Source: JAJFUV01 sp964384215
Lineage (GTDB): Bacteria; Acidobacteriota; Terriglobia; Bryobacterales; Bryobacteraceae
Assembly: GCA_964384215.1 (NCBI GenBank)
Contig: CAYLLB010000020.1
Location: forward strand, 28,472-92,471
Direction: 5' to 3'
Length of the DNA stretch: 64,000 nt
The notes beneath the pieces are model-generated. The model worked only from the letters and a program-made list of their open reading frames with translations, did not search any database and was not told the origin of the DNA. The translations under genes were made by a program, and so were the position numbers. Below are positions 34,506-44,303 of this stretch, piece by piece. Positions within the stretch are counted from its first letter, which is position 1; every line of letters starts with the position of its first letter.

Positions 34506-36046
34506 ACACGCTCGGCATTGTGCTGGCGCTGCCCGTCCTCGGTTCCCTCGCCCTGCTGCTCGTTCCGAAGGATCGCACGCAGGCGATCCGTGCCGCTACG
34601 CTGGCCGTCTCGCTGCTTGTCTTCCTGGCTTCGCTCGGCCTCGTCCACTCCGTCGTGACGAATTCCGCGCACGCGCAGTTCGTGACCGACGTTCTCTGGA
34701 TCGCCTCGCCCGCCATCCGCTACCACGTCGCCGTGGACGGTCTCAGCCTCTGGCTTGTGATCCTGACCACGCTGCTCACGCCTATCTCCGTGCTGATCAG
34801 TTGGCATCACATCGACAAGCGTGTGAAAGAGTTCCACGTACTGTTGTTGCTGCTCGAATTCGGCCTGGTAGGCGTGTTTGTGGCCGTGGATCTGTTCCTG
34901 TTCTATGTCTTCTGGGAAGTCTCGCTGGTTCCCATGTACTTCCTGATCGGCGTGTGGGGACACGAGCGGCGCATTTACGCGGCGGTCAAGTTTTTCCTCT
35001 ACACTATGACCGGGTCCGTGCTGATGCTTGCCGGCATCATCTACCTGTACACGCTAACCGGCACTTTCGATTACCCGCGCATCCTCAGTGCGCTTGACGC
35101 GGGCCAAGTCACTCTCGGCGACCGCGAGGAATTCTGGCTTTTCCTCGCCTTCCTCTTCGCTTTCGCCATCAAGGTGCCCCTGTTTCCGCTGCACACCTGG
35201 CTGCCCGACGCGCACGTCGAGGCGCCCACGGCCGGAAGCGTGATGTTGGCGAGCGTCATGCTCAAAATGGGGACTTACGGCCTGCTGCGATTCTGCGTGA
35301 CTCTGTTCCCCACGTCCTCGCGCGAGAACGCCTGGTGGATCGCCACGCTGGCAATCATCGGCATTATCTACGGCGCCCTGGTGGCCATGGTGCAACCCAA
35401 CATGAAGAAGTTGGTGGCCTATTCGTCGGTGAGCCACCTGGGTTTCGTCGTTCTGGGCATCTTCTCGTTCACGCAGATGGGGATGGACGGCGCCGTCTAC
35501 CAGATGTTGAATCACGGCATCTCGACCGGCGCGCTCTTCATGCTGGTGGGCTATCTCTACGAGAGACGCCACTCGCTGGAGATCGTGGATTACGGTGGCG
35601 TCGCGACGCCGGCGCCCAACCTGTCCGCCGTCTTCATGATCACCATGCTGGCCAGCATCGGCTTGCCTTCGCTCAACAACTTCGTCGGCGAGTTCCTGGT
35701 GCTGCAGGGAACGGCGCAGGCCAACTTCCGCTGGGCGGCCTGGGCCGCAGTGGGCGTGATTCTCTCTGCCTGCTATATGCTCTGGCTCTATCAACGCACG
35801 TTCTTCGGGCACACACCGGACCCTGTCTGCCAACACGTGGTCGACTTGAATCGGCGGGAATGGGCCGCCATCCTGCCCCTGCTCGCGCTGATGCTGTGGA
35901 TGGGCGTCGGACCGCACATGTTCCTTCCACCGATCAGCGCCACGAACACAACCATCCTGGATCGCTCGAAGGCCGGCGCCATCTATCACGTCGAGTTGAA
36001 ACATCCGTTGCCGATGCGCTGGGGGAAGGCATCCCATGAACGCTAG
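34502..36046 (+). CDS. nuoM: NADH-quinone oxidoreductase subunit M
   Basis: 514 residues from ATG 34502, which overlaps the nuoL stop. Proton-pumping subunit. Landmarks: FYVFWEVSLVPMYFLIGVWG with the conserved Glu, FAIKVPLFPLHTWLPDAHVE with the channel Lys, PTAGSVMLASVMLKMGTYGL and KLVAYSSVSHLGFVVLG. The last 11 bases overlap the nuoN start. Confidence 0.95.
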   Translation: MNTLGIVLALPVLGSLALLLVPKDRTQAIRAATLAVSLLVFLASLGLVHSVVTNSAHAQFVTDVLWIASPAIRYHVAVDGLSLWLVILTTLLTPISVLISWHHIDKRVKEFHVLLLLLEFGLVGVFVAVDLFLFYVFWEVSLVPMYFLIGVWGHERRIYAAVKFFLYTMTGSVLMLAGIIYLYTLTGTFDYPRILSALDAGQVTLGDREEFWLFLAFLFAFAIKVPLFPLHTWLPDAHVEAPTAGSVMLASVMLKMGTYGLLRFCVTLFPTSSRENAWWIATLAIIGIIYGALVAMVQPNMKKLVAYSSVSHLGFVVLGIFSFTQMGMDGAVYQMLNHGISTGALFMLVGYLYERRHSLEIVDYGGVATPAPNLSAVFMITMLASIGLPSLNNFVGEFLVLQGTAQANFRWAAWAAVGVILSACYMLWLYQRTFFGHTPDPVCQHVVDLNRREWAAILPLLALMLWMGVGPHMFLPPISATNTTILDRSKAGAIYHVELKHPLPMRWGKASHER

Positions 36047-37502
36047 CTTCGCCCCCTCTCCCGTCGAAATCCTGCGGCTGCTGCCGGAGATCATCCTGAT
36101 CCTGGTGGCCACCGTGATCATGGTGGGGGAGGCGCTGCGCGGCACCCGCGAGGCGCGCCCGCTGGGCCGGATCGCCGTGGGCGGTTTGATCGCTGCCCTT
36201 TGGGCGTCCATGAGCGTTTGGGCCAACCCCGGGTTCGGCTTTCATGACACCGTGGTCCTGGACGGCTTTTCCGCGTTCTTCCGCGCGCTGGTAATCGTCG
36301 CCGGACTGCTGGCCGTGCTGATGGCGCAGCAGTACTTGCGCCGGGAGGGAGCCGACAGCGGAGAATACTACGCTTTGATCCTGTACTCAGTGGCGGGCCA
36401 GTGCATCATGGTGTCGGGCACGGAGTTAATCGTGCTCTTCATCGGTTTGGAGATCTCTTCCATCGCCACCTACGTCCTGGCTGGCTACCTGCGCGATGAC
36501 CGCCGGGCCAACGAAGCCGCCATCAAGTACTTCCTGCTCGGTTCCTTCGCGACCGCGTTCCTGCTCTACGGCGTGGCGTGGATCTACGGCGCCGCCGGCA
36601 CAACCAACCTGATCGCGGTGCGCCGCGCGATGGCGGACCCCGCCACCACGCCTTCCTACGCGCTCGTCGCGACCGCGGCGGGCTTAATCCTTGTCGGGTT
36701 GGCGTTCAAAGTGTCCGCCGCTCCCTTCCAGAACTGGGCGCCGGATGTCTATCAGGGCGCGCCGGCGCCAGCCTCGGCCTTCATGTCAGTCGGTCCCAAA
36801 GCGGCGGCCTTCGCCATGCTGCTGCGCATCTTCGTTACCGCGTTCGAGCCGGTATCGCAACGCTGGTTGCCCATCGTCTGGATCTCCGCCCTGGCCACCA
36901 TGATCGTCGGCAACTTCGCGGCGCTTTGGCAGATCAACATCAAGCGTCTGCTGGCATACAGTTCCGTGGCGCACGCCGGCTACGTGCTGGTGGCGGTAGT
37001 GTCCAACTCCCCCGGCGGCACGGCGGCGGTGATGTTCTACATGGCAGCGTACGCGTTGATGAACCTGGGCGCTTTCGCCGTGGTCACGTACTTTTCGCGC
37101 GAAGGCGAGCGTTATCTGGAGATAGATGACCTGGCTGGCCTAGGTGCCCGCCATCCCACGACGGCCGCGCTTTTCAGCATTCTGCTGCTTTCGCTCATCG
37201 GCGTGCCGCTCACCGGCGGGTTCTTCGCCAAGTTTTACGTTTTCAAGGCGGCGCTCGAGTCGAACCTGCTGTGGCTCACTGTGTTGGGCCTGCTCACCAG
37301 CGCTGTTGCGGCATACTACTATCTGCGCATCCTGGTGATCATGTACATGCGTGAACCCGCCGCAGCCACCGAGAACCTGCCGCCGCAGCCGGCCGGCATC
37401 CGCTTCGTCCTGTGGGTCGCCGCGCTCGGCACGCTCGCACTCGGGATCTACCCCAGCCTGATCCTTGACTTCGCCAACCGCGCCGCGGGTGTGGTGAGAT
37501 AG
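36036..37502 (+). CDS. nuoN: NADH-quinone oxidoreductase subunit N
   Basis: 488 residues. Proton-pumping subunit. Landmarks: LFIGLEISSIATYVLAGY, EAAIKYFLLGSFATAFLLYG, KVSAAPFQNWAPDVYQGAP with the channel Lys, and IKRLLAYSSVAHAGYVLVA. It is the last gene of the complex I operon. No clear terminator hairpin is seen in the 32 bases before the next gene. Confidence 0.95.
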   Translation: MNASFAPSPVEILRLLPEIILILVATVIMVGEALRGTREARPLGRIAVGGLIAALWASMSVWANPGFGFHDTVVLDGFSAFFRALVIVAGLLAVLMAQQYLRREGADSGEYYALILYSVAGQCIMVSGTELIVLFIGLEISSIATYVLAGYLRDDRRANEAAIKYFLLGSFATAFLLYGVAWIYGAAGTTNLIAVRRAMADPATTPSYALVATAAGLILVGLAFKVSAAPFQNWAPDVYQGAPAPASAFMSVGPKAAAFAMLLRIFVTAFEPVSQRWLPIVWISALATMIVGNFAALWQINIKRLLAYSSVAHAGYVLVAVVSNSPGGTAAVMFYMAAYALMNLGAFAVVTYFSREGERYLEIDDLAGLGARHPTTAALFSILLLSLIGVPLTGGFFAKFYVFKAALESNLLWLTVLGLLTSAVAAYYYLRILVIMYMREPAAATENLPPQPAGIRFVLWVAALGTLALGIYPSLILDFANRAAGVVR

Positions 37503-37521
37503 ACAGATTCGAAAAGCAAGT

Positions 37522-37527
37522 AGGAGG
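37522..37527 (+). promoter_or_regulatory. ribosome binding site deciding a GTG start
   Basis: A consensus AGGAGG lies 7 bases upstream of GTG 37535, which begins a signal peptide. Confidence 0.7.
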
Positions 37528-37534
37528 CAACCAA

Positions 37535-39607
37535 GTGGATTGTCTATGGCCACTCATCGTGGCCCTGGCTGTCGCGCAGTCCTTGTTCGCTCAGGCTCCG
37601 GCAACCAACGCGCGCAAAGATTACGGCCGGGCCGAATTCTACCGCCCGCCGCAACTGAGCGTCATGGTCGGCTTCATCAAAGACCCGCAGCACACCGGCT
37701 ATACCATCGATCAGTGGCGCAACGGCATCGGCAAGAACTTCGATGCGCGCGCGCTGGTGACCCGGTTCAAAGCATCCGGCGTGGCCACCGTCATCTGGTA
37801 CGACAAGTGGATCGACGGCCTCGTTTTCCGCAAGACTTCCACGACCTCCTACCAGACCAGCCGCGACTTTCTGGGCGAACTGGCGCCCGAGTGCCACCGC
37901 CAGGGAGTGCGCCTCGTGGTCTACTTCAACACCTTTTATGACGGCAATCCCGAGTTCGAAAAGTACGCGGCTCGCGACGGGCGCGGCAAGATCATCACCT
38001 ATCCCAGGCCCTGGCCCTGTCCGCTGCTGAGCGTGCACTCACCGTTCCGCGCGATTGTGCGTAAGCAGATCGAGGAACTGGTAAAGGACTACGGGGTTGA
38101 CGGGCTCTGGCTGGATTCGGTCCAGTGTCCTCCCTATTCTTCCGACCCGTGGACCGCGACCGCTTTCGCCAAGCGTTACGGCAAGGATTACGCGACGGCC
38201 ACTACGGCCGAGCGCCGCGAGTTCGCCATCGATTCGGCCATTGAGTGGAACAAGGAAGCCTCGGCGCTGATCCGGTCGCTGAAGCCCACGGCCGTGCTCA
38301 CCTTTAACGGATTGGTGGACCCGCTGTTCCTCGGCCCGCGCGGATCGGTGGGGCTGGGGCAATCCGCCGATTACTACAGCACCGAAATCGCCGACTACCA
38401 GCGGCAACGCAATTACGCGTACCTGCTTGGCGTTTACGAGAAGCCCTACGAGGGCCTTTCCATGCTTTCGGACGAGTGGTTCACGCCACTAGGCGGCGAC
38501 GCGCCGCCCACCACCAAGACCAACGCCGAGGTGCGCGCCGAACTCGCCACCGTGCTCGGCGGAGGAATGAATTACTACATGTCGGTCACTCTCGGCCACG
38601 ACGGTAGGCCGGAAGAAGCGGTAATGCAATTGATCGAAAACGCCGCGTCCTGGCTGCGCGAGCGTCGCCCCTGGATCGCCGGCGCTGACTCGATCCACGA
38701 CATCGGCATCGTGCTCGGCACAACCGACCCGAAGCTTCTCGACTGGCCGGGCGGCGGCGCATACAGCCCCACGCTTCTCAAAATCGAAGAACATCTGCGC
38801 CAATCGGGCTACCTGCCCCGCCGCCTGCTGAACGCCGACAACGCGCAGCATTGGGAGACGATCCCGGCCGGAATGCGCGCGCTCATCGTCCCGGCCCGCG
38901 CCTGCCTCACCGAGTCCGATGCCACCAAGATCGACGCCTTCGTGCGCGCGGGCGGTCGCGTCATCAGCTTCGGCGGAAGCGTAGGATTGGGCCAGCCCGC
39001 CGCCGCGCCGAAAGCGCACCCGTTGTTCGGTCTGACTGTGGCCGGGTCCATGCCGCCGCCCATCTGGCGCGGCATGCGGATGGAATTCGGGAACCTCAAT
39101 CTTCCCCTCCCGGACCCGATCCCTGATTTCCGCATGGAAAGTGCCGAAGCTTTCGCCTGGGCGACGACCGCCAGCGAAGGGTCGCTGCCCGCGATCACGC
39201 GCGCCCGTGCAGGCTCCGGCTATGCATTCGCCGTGGCGCCTGCGGAAACTGTCTTCGCAGAGGCGCCCGAAGCCATGGCGGCGCTGTGGAACGCTGCGCT
39301 CCCCGCCCCGCTCATCCGGCTGCGTTCCATCGACGGCCGCGACGTGACCGCCCGATATACTGTCTATCTGCGGCGGCTTCAGGCAGCCCTCGTGATGCAC
39401 GTGATCGATCACCAGATCGCGAACGAGGTCCGCAAGGGAAGCCGCTATAGGGCGGCCTACGTCGACCTGAGCCTGGACGCGAGCCTTTATCCCTTCCGCG
39501 AAGCCGAGGTGGCACCCCAGGGCCAGCGCGTGCAACCGGTCTCGGAGAAGGGGTGGAACACGGTTCGCCTGTTCCCTGCTCCCGAAGTCACTGTCGTGCT
39601 GCGGTAG
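37535..39607 (+). CDS. exported TIM-barrel glycoside hydrolase-like protein
   Basis: 690 residues. A signal peptide (LWPLIVALAVAQSLFAQA) follows the GTG start behind AGGAGG. Residues of about 40-340 look like a TIM barrel of the hypothetical glycosyl hydrolase GHL/alpha-L-fucosidase-like type: VATVIWYDKWIDGLVF, RLVVYFNTFYDGN, KDYGVDGLWLDSVQCPP (the Asp in GLWLDS is a nucleophile candidate) and AVLTFNGLVDP. Residues of about 370-560 resemble a beta-galactosidase trimerisation (flavodoxin-like) domain (MRALIVPARACLTESDATKI, FVRAGGRVISFGG). A beta domain ends the protein. Substrate unknown. The 3' end overlaps the convergent GH106-like gene by 20 bases. Confidence 0.65.
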   Translation: MDCLWPLIVALAVAQSLFAQAPATNARKDYGRAEFYRPPQLSVMVGFIKDPQHTGYTIDQWRNGIGKNFDARALVTRFKASGVATVIWYDKWIDGLVFRKTSTTSYQTSRDFLGELAPECHRQGVRLVVYFNTFYDGNPEFEKYAARDGRGKIITYPRPWPCPLLSVHSPFRAIVRKQIEELVKDYGVDGLWLDSVQCPPYSSDPWTATAFAKRYGKDYATATTAERREFAIDSAIEWNKEASALIRSLKPTAVLTFNGLVDPLFLGPRGSVGLGQSADYYSTEIADYQRQRNYAYLLGVYEKPYEGLSMLSDEWFTPLGGDAPPTTKTNAEVRAELATVLGGGMNYYMSVTLGHDGRPEEAVMQLIENAASWLRERRPWIAGADSIHDIGIVLGTTDPKLLDWPGGGAYSPTLLKIEEHLRQSGYLPRRLLNADNAQHWETIPAGMRALIVPARACLTESDATKIDAFVRAGGRVISFGGSVGLGQPAAAPKAHPLFGLTVAGSMPPPIWRGMRMEFGNLNLPLPDPIPDFRMESAEAFAWATTASEGSLPAITRARAGSGYAFAVAPAETVFAEAPEAMAALWNAALPAPLIRLRSIDGRDVTARYTVYLRRLQAALVMHVIDHQIANEVRKGSRYRAAYVDLSLDASLYPFREAEVAPQGQRVQPVSEKGWNTVRLFPAPEVTVVLR

Positions 39608-42593
39608 AGGCGCCGCGCGCAGGCCACCTCACGTCAAGCTCGCGCGCGGCCTCGATTCGTACCGGACCCAAAAGGCCGGAAGTCCGCAATGGCGAATCCT
39701 TCGTAAACTTGTACATGTTCGCGTGCGTGTAGCGCGGCACCTCCGGGTGTCTTTCGTCGCCGATCATGCGGTTCACCCAGAGGTTCACCACCTTCACCTG
39801 GAGATGGTTGCCGCTCTCACGAACCAGACCAGTCACATCCACTCGGAACGGAGGCTTCCACAAAACGCCCAACGGCTTGCCGTTCAGCCCCACTTCAGCC
39901 AGGTTCGCCACGGCGCCCAGATCGAGCTCCAGATGTTGGCCCGTGTCCAATAGGCCCTTGGGCACATCGAAGGTCGACTCGTAAACAGCCGCGCCGGAAA
40001 AATACTTGATGCCGTCTTCGGCGCGGTCGGTCCAGGAAACCAGCTTGGGGAAGACGGCCGAGTCTGGCGCACCCCAACCGGGCGCGAACCGCACCGTCCA
40101 GGGGTTCTCGATTACGTGTGCTTTGGCGGGCGCTGGGACGTCCACCGAGGCCACGCGGCCCGCCGCGTCACGCACCGTGTAGCGGCCCGGCCCACAAGCG
40201 CGCAGGCGCATCCCGCCGCCAAGCGCGGCAACCAGCTCCGCATCCGCCGCAGACCCACCCTGCCGGACGAGCGCCACAGCGTGATTCGCTGGTGCGGCGT
40301 TCTTGAAAACTACGAACACCGAACCGTGCGGAGCCAACCGCATCGGAACGATAGTCCGTCCGCGCTCGGCCCGATAGAGCAGTTGCGGACGCCGCTCGCC
40401 GGTCGCCGGGTCCCATAGTTCGGGCGCGCGTCCGCTCACGCGGAAGGCACAATCCAGGCTGTCCCAACGGTTGAGCTTGTTCACGACGAAGTAAACGTCG
40501 GCGTCAGCCGAGCGGCGGTGGATCGTTTCGAATCTCGCATCCGGCGCGCCGCCTGAGAACGAGAAGTCGGGTCCCGCACCGGAAGACTGCAGCACTTGCC
40601 GGAGCGTCCGCCCCCAGATCGCGCGGCCCTTGCCGTAACGGTTCTCCGTGATCTTCCTTCCGTCCGCCGCGCCCCAGATACGCCGCGCGATGGTCTTCAC
40701 TTCCTCATCGCTCGCGGGATAGTTCGTGAGCCCCGGCGCTTCGGTGGGCGGCGGTCCTAACACGGTGGCGCCCGCTTTCACCAGTTCCTCGATCTTGCGC
40801 ATCGTCGCCGGCGCTACCGGCTTTCCTTCCGGCATCACAAGAATCCGGTAACTCATGCCGTCAGGAAGAGTAAGCCGCCCGTCTTTCACAGATAACCGGG
40901 TTCGAATTACTTCTCCGTTGGCGACGTCGTAGTCGTAGCCGTCGCCGAGCGAGGGATCCACATGCTTGGTCTGCACGTAGGCGGGCGTCTGATCGCCATA
41001 GAAGTACAGCACGTCGGCCACGAACAGGCCCTCGGAAAGCAGCAACTGACAGCGCGCCAGGTAATCGAACCACGCCCGCGACTGGTCCCACCACGTGAGG
41101 TTCGGATTAATGTGCGTGCCGGCGAAATACTCGATGCCGGGTTTGCCGAACTTTTCCGGCGAGTGCGTGAACGTGTGTATGTAAAGCCGGTTGGCGCCGT
41201 CCAGGAATGCCTGATCCCCGGCCGGCTTCAACCGCCACGGGTCCTCTTCCCAGTGAGCGCCGATGTTGGTGAAAGCCTCCGCGGCCACATAGCGTTTCCC
41301 GTAAACGTGCGCCGCCGTGGCGCTCATGTTCACATAGAAACGCTCCTCCCGGGTGACGCGGTGCGTCTCGGATTCCAGCCAGAACTCGCCCATCGGGTAG
41401 TCGTTGCGTCCCAGCGCCTCCAGGGCATCCAGTGCAATTACGCGTGGGCCCGCCGATTCACTGTGGAAGTTCAACCCACGGCTGTGCGCGAGGTCCAGCA
41501 GGCGCTGGTAGTGGTACTCGGCAAAGCAATCGGCCCGCGTGCGGTCCAGGTCGTTGCGGAACCGCGCGGTGATGGCGCGGCTGCGTATGCTGCCGCCATC
41601 GAGGGTCGGCAGAAATGGCCAAGGATCGTAGCGGCGGCGGCGGCGGAATTCATCGAGCAGATTAGGCGTCCAATCTGAGCCGTAAATCTCGTAACTGTCG
41701 CAGTGCACGTACTTGAGGCTTGAAGGCAGGGGGCCGTCGCCGAACAACTGCTTGAGCATGGTGTTGAAGTTGTATTCGATGGCCTTCGCATTCATGTGGT
41801 CGGCATAAAAGCCCGGAGCCTTCGGGTTGGAGTAGTCGGCTTTCTGGCCGGTGGTTGAATGACCGATCCTCAGGATGCGGTACGCACCGGCCGGCACATC
41901 CCAGGTGAGCCGCCCGCTCGCGTCCATGTGCTTGGTGATATCCACCCATGGATCACCGATTTCAATCTTTTCGAGATCCACCGTGGGGAACACCTGCGCG
42001 ACCTCCGCACCCGAACGTCCGTGTCCCACACGGAATGGCTCTGCGGCAAACACGGCGATGTCTTTGTAGTAAACCGGCTTTCCGTCGGCGCCGCGCGGGA
42101 CGCCGTCCGGCAGCGGCAGCACCTCCGAAATGCGCCGCGGGCCGATGATGTTTGTCACGCCGATCACCAGCTTCTGGGCGCTCAACTCCGGCGTGATCCA
42201 TGGACCGCCGCAGTTGGCTCCCGGCATGAGCGCGATCGCCGCTTCCAAACCCAGGCGATCGGCTTCGGCAAACGTGTGCCGCATCGCGGCGCGATATTCC
42301 GGCGACATCCAACCCGGCGAAGGAGGCAGATCGACGGCGCGCGTGCCGTAACGGCTCGGCCCCGGGCCCGGATCCCATTGCAGGAACCCGCCGATCCCCT
42401 TCTCCTTCATCTGTTCGAGGTCATAAGTGATCCGGCTGTTGCTGGTATTCGCATGGAGCCACAGCCACCAGACGCGCGGGCGCGCCTCCTGCGGCGGATC
42501 GGCGAATGCTGCGCCCAAGTCCGCGGCAGCCATGGGCAGAGACGTGAAAATGGCAGCCGAAACCAGCGCGGTCTTCATAAAGCCGAAAAGCAT
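39588..42593 (-). CDS. exported GH106-like alpha-L-rhamnosidase
   Basis: 1001 residues from ATG 42593, supported by AGAGAGGA 8 bases upstream on the minus strand. A signal peptide follows (FMKTALVSAAIFTSLPMAAA). The region after it (RPRVWWLWLHANTSNSRITY, EQMKEKGIGGFLQWDPGPG) is the opening of GH106-type glycosyl hydrolases. Later: YVHCDSYEIYGSDWTPNLLD, FHSESAGPR and KRYVAAEAFTNIG hold likely acidic catalytic residues. The C-terminus (about 880-1000) has a beta-sandwich GH2-like sugar-binding module (LDLGAVANLAEVGLNGKPLG, VKVVNLWVNRMIGD). GH106 enzymes release L-rhamnose, for instance from pectic rhamnogalacturonan. It lies 32 bases downstream of the DUF4038 hydrolase gene, probably one operon. 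Confidence 0.8.
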   Translation of the reverse strand: MLFGFMKTALVSAAIFTSLPMAAADLGAAFADPPQEARPRVWWLWLHANTSNSRITYDLEQMKEKGIGGFLQWDPGPGPSRYGTRAVDLPPSPGWMSPEYRAAMRHTFAEADRLGLEAAIALMPGANCGGPWITPELSAQKLVIGVTNIIGPRRISEVLPLPDGVPRGADGKPVYYKDIAVFAAEPFRVGHGRSGAEVAQVFPTVDLEKIEIGDPWVDITKHMDASGRLTWDVPAGAYRILRIGHSTTGQKADYSNPKAPGFYADHMNAKAIEYNFNTMLKQLFGDGPLPSSLKYVHCDSYEIYGSDWTPNLLDEFRRRRRYDPWPFLPTLDGGSIRSRAITARFRNDLDRTRADCFAEYHYQRLLDLAHSRGLNFHSESAGPRVIALDALEALGRNDYPMGEFWLESETHRVTREERFYVNMSATAAHVYGKRYVAAEAFTNIGAHWEEDPWRLKPAGDQAFLDGANRLYIHTFTHSPEKFGKPGIEYFAGTHINPNLTWWDQSRAWFDYLARCQLLLSEGLFVADVLYFYGDQTPAYVQTKHVDPSLGDGYDYDVANGEVIRTRLSVKDGRLTLPDGMSYRILVMPEGKPVAPATMRKIEELVKAGATVLGPPPTEAPGLTNYPASDEEVKTIARRIWGAADGRKITENRYGKGRAIWGRTLRQVLQSSGAGPDFSFSGGAPDARFETIHRRSADADVYFVVNKLNRWDSLDCAFRVSGRAPELWDPATGERRPQLLYRAERGRTIVPMRLAPHGSVFVVFKNAAPANHAVALVRQGGSAADAELVAALGGGMRLRACGPGRYTVRDAAGRVASVDVPAPAKAHVIENPWTVRFAPGWGAPDSAVFPKLVSWTDRAEDGIKYFSGAAVYESTFDVPKGLLDTGQHLELDLGAVANLAEVGLNGKPLGVLWKPPFRVDVTGLVRESGNHLQVKVVNLWVNRMIGDERHPEVPRYTHANMYKFTKDSPLRTSGLLGPVRIEAARELDVRWPARGASTAARQ

Positions 42594-42625
42594 GTGGAAA
42601 ATCCTCTCTTCTGGAAAGGTTGCAG

Positions 42626-44284
42626 CTACCGCTCCAACACCAGGACCCAATCGGCCACCGTAGGCAGTACGGGGACCTGCCAGTCGCCGGCGGCATCGCC
42701 CGCCACTTCGCCCAGCGGCCTGCGTTTGCCGTTGCGCGGATCGAACAGGAAGGCCCGATACGTGACGCCGGGCTCAAGTTGCTTCAGCTTCGGCGGATCC
42801 CAACGTGTCGGAAGAAACATGATGCGAACCTTCCCCGGGATGCCCGCCGCAAACGGTAGCATATAGTTCTTCTCATTCCATCGCGGATCCGCCCACTCCG
42901 GGTGCGGCTCGAAGCGCCACCACTCATACCGCGCCAGCAGTGCCTTGCCGATTCCCAATTGTCCCGAACCCGGCAGCCGCATGGCCTCGTCCCACGCGCG
43001 GTCGCCCCAACTGCGCCCGTGCGGCGATGGGCCGAACGGCTGATCCGGCCTGTTCACCTGCCAGATGCCATTAGCACCGTACGTGTGACCCGCCGCACCG
43101 CTGAGCATACAGGCCCAGAACATGAAACGCTGGATCTCCTCGCGACTGGCCTCCAGGATGCCTTCGTAGCAGACCTCGCCATCGATAACCGGCATCCGCG
43201 GCTCTCGCTCGCGTCCGCCAGACACCAGGCGAACCGTGTTCGGGATGCTCTGCCGGTCGCTGTGGCCGGTCTGGAGCATCTCGAAATCCAACACGCTTTG
43301 GTCTTCGACGCACTCGCGCGCGCTGGAACTTGGGTGAATGGTAACTGGCCGATGAAACCCGTCAATCGAGCGCACGTAGCGCGCGATTTCGGTCCAGCCC
43401 TTCTTCTGCAGCGCGGCTTCACCCTGCTTGTCTTTCGACAGGTAGTACGGCATTGTGCCCTCGCCGGCCAGGCACCAGATCACCGGATAGGCTCCCCAGC
43501 GCGCCACCAGGTAACGCCAGTGCTTCTTCAATTTCTCGGTGCCCATCCAGGGCAGAAAATACCCCCAGCAGCCGACGATGCAAGGCACAATCCCGCGGCT
43601 CACCAACCGCTGGATGCGCAGATCCGCTGCGTCGAAGTACGCCGGGTTGATGCGCGCGTAATCCGTCTCCCAAGGAAAGCCCGCCTCATTCGCCCCGCGC
43701 GGATCGAAGGCCGGCATATCGGGATATAGTCCTGCGATGATCTGGATCACCGTAAAGCCCTTCTCCAAGCGGTCCGCCAGCAGGCGCTCGAAGTCGTCGG
43801 GCCATTCCAGGCGCTTGCACAATCCCATCCACCACGTATCGGCAAGCCAGAAAAACGGCGTGCCGTCGGCATGTTCGAGCCAGCGTTTGGAAGCCGCCAC
43901 GCGGACCGGGCCATGGTGCAGCAGCCGGTTCGATCCATCGTACGGGGCTGCCTCGACGACGCCTTCCACGCCGTGCAACTCACGATTGGATGTGTCACTC
44001 GCAACGGTGCGGTATTTGTAGCGTCCGGGTTCCGGCGGAGCGAATCGAACGCGCCACTCTCCGCCGCCTGCCCAATACGCCGGCACGCGGATGTCCGCGC
44101 CCACTCCGGTGAACACGACGTCGAGTTCGACCTCGTTGAACGGATCGGCATACTTCTTGCCGCTGGTGAAACTCCACTCCGTAGTTGTGCGTGCCGTGGC
44201 GAAACGATTTATGGAAGCGGCACGCGCGCCGGAGAGCGAAACGGTTCCTGCTGCCATACGCGACAAGTCGCGGCGTGAAAGCAT
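42626..44284 (-). CDS. exported GH140/DUF4038-like hydrolase with DUF5060 domain
   Basis: 552 residues from ATG 44284, with AGGGAGGA 7 bases upstream. The N-terminus LSRRDLSRMAAGTVSLSGA is Tat-like. A DUF5060 beta-sandwich (about 30-105; GKKYADPFNEVELDVVF, RVRFAPPEPGRYKYRTVASD) is followed by a DUF4038 barrel (about 125-420; FFWLADTWWMGL, KGFTVIQIIAGLYPDMPAF, PVIWCLAGEG, MPVIDGEVCYEGI). A small C-terminal domain ends ADWVLVLER. Characterised members of this fold (GH140) are apiosidases acting on pectic side chains; whether this protein is one is not shown. It is upstream of the GH106-like gene in the same orientation. Confidence 0.75.
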   Translation of the reverse strand: MLSRRDLSRMAAGTVSLSGARAASINRFATARTTTEWSFTSGKKYADPFNEVELDVVFTGVGADIRVPAYWAGGGEWRVRFAPPEPGRYKYRTVASDTSNRELHGVEGVVEAAPYDGSNRLLHHGPVRVAASKRWLEHADGTPFFWLADTWWMGLCKRLEWPDDFERLLADRLEKGFTVIQIIAGLYPDMPAFDPRGANEAGFPWETDYARINPAYFDAADLRIQRLVSRGIVPCIVGCWGYFLPWMGTEKLKKHWRYLVARWGAYPVIWCLAGEGTMPYYLSKDKQGEAALQKKGWTEIARYVRSIDGFHRPVTIHPSSSARECVEDQSVLDFEMLQTGHSDRQSIPNTVRLVSGGREREPRMPVIDGEVCYEGILEASREEIQRFMFWACMLSGAAGHTYGANGIWQVNRPDQPFGPSPHGRSWGDRAWDEAMRLPGSGQLGIGKALLARYEWWRFEPHPEWADPRWNEKNYMLPFAAGIPGKVRIMFLPTRWDPPKLKQLEPGVTYRAFLFDPRNGKRRPLGEVAGDAAGDWQVPVLPTVADWVLVLER

Positions 44285-44303
44285 TCGATTGTCCTCCCTT
44301 CTG

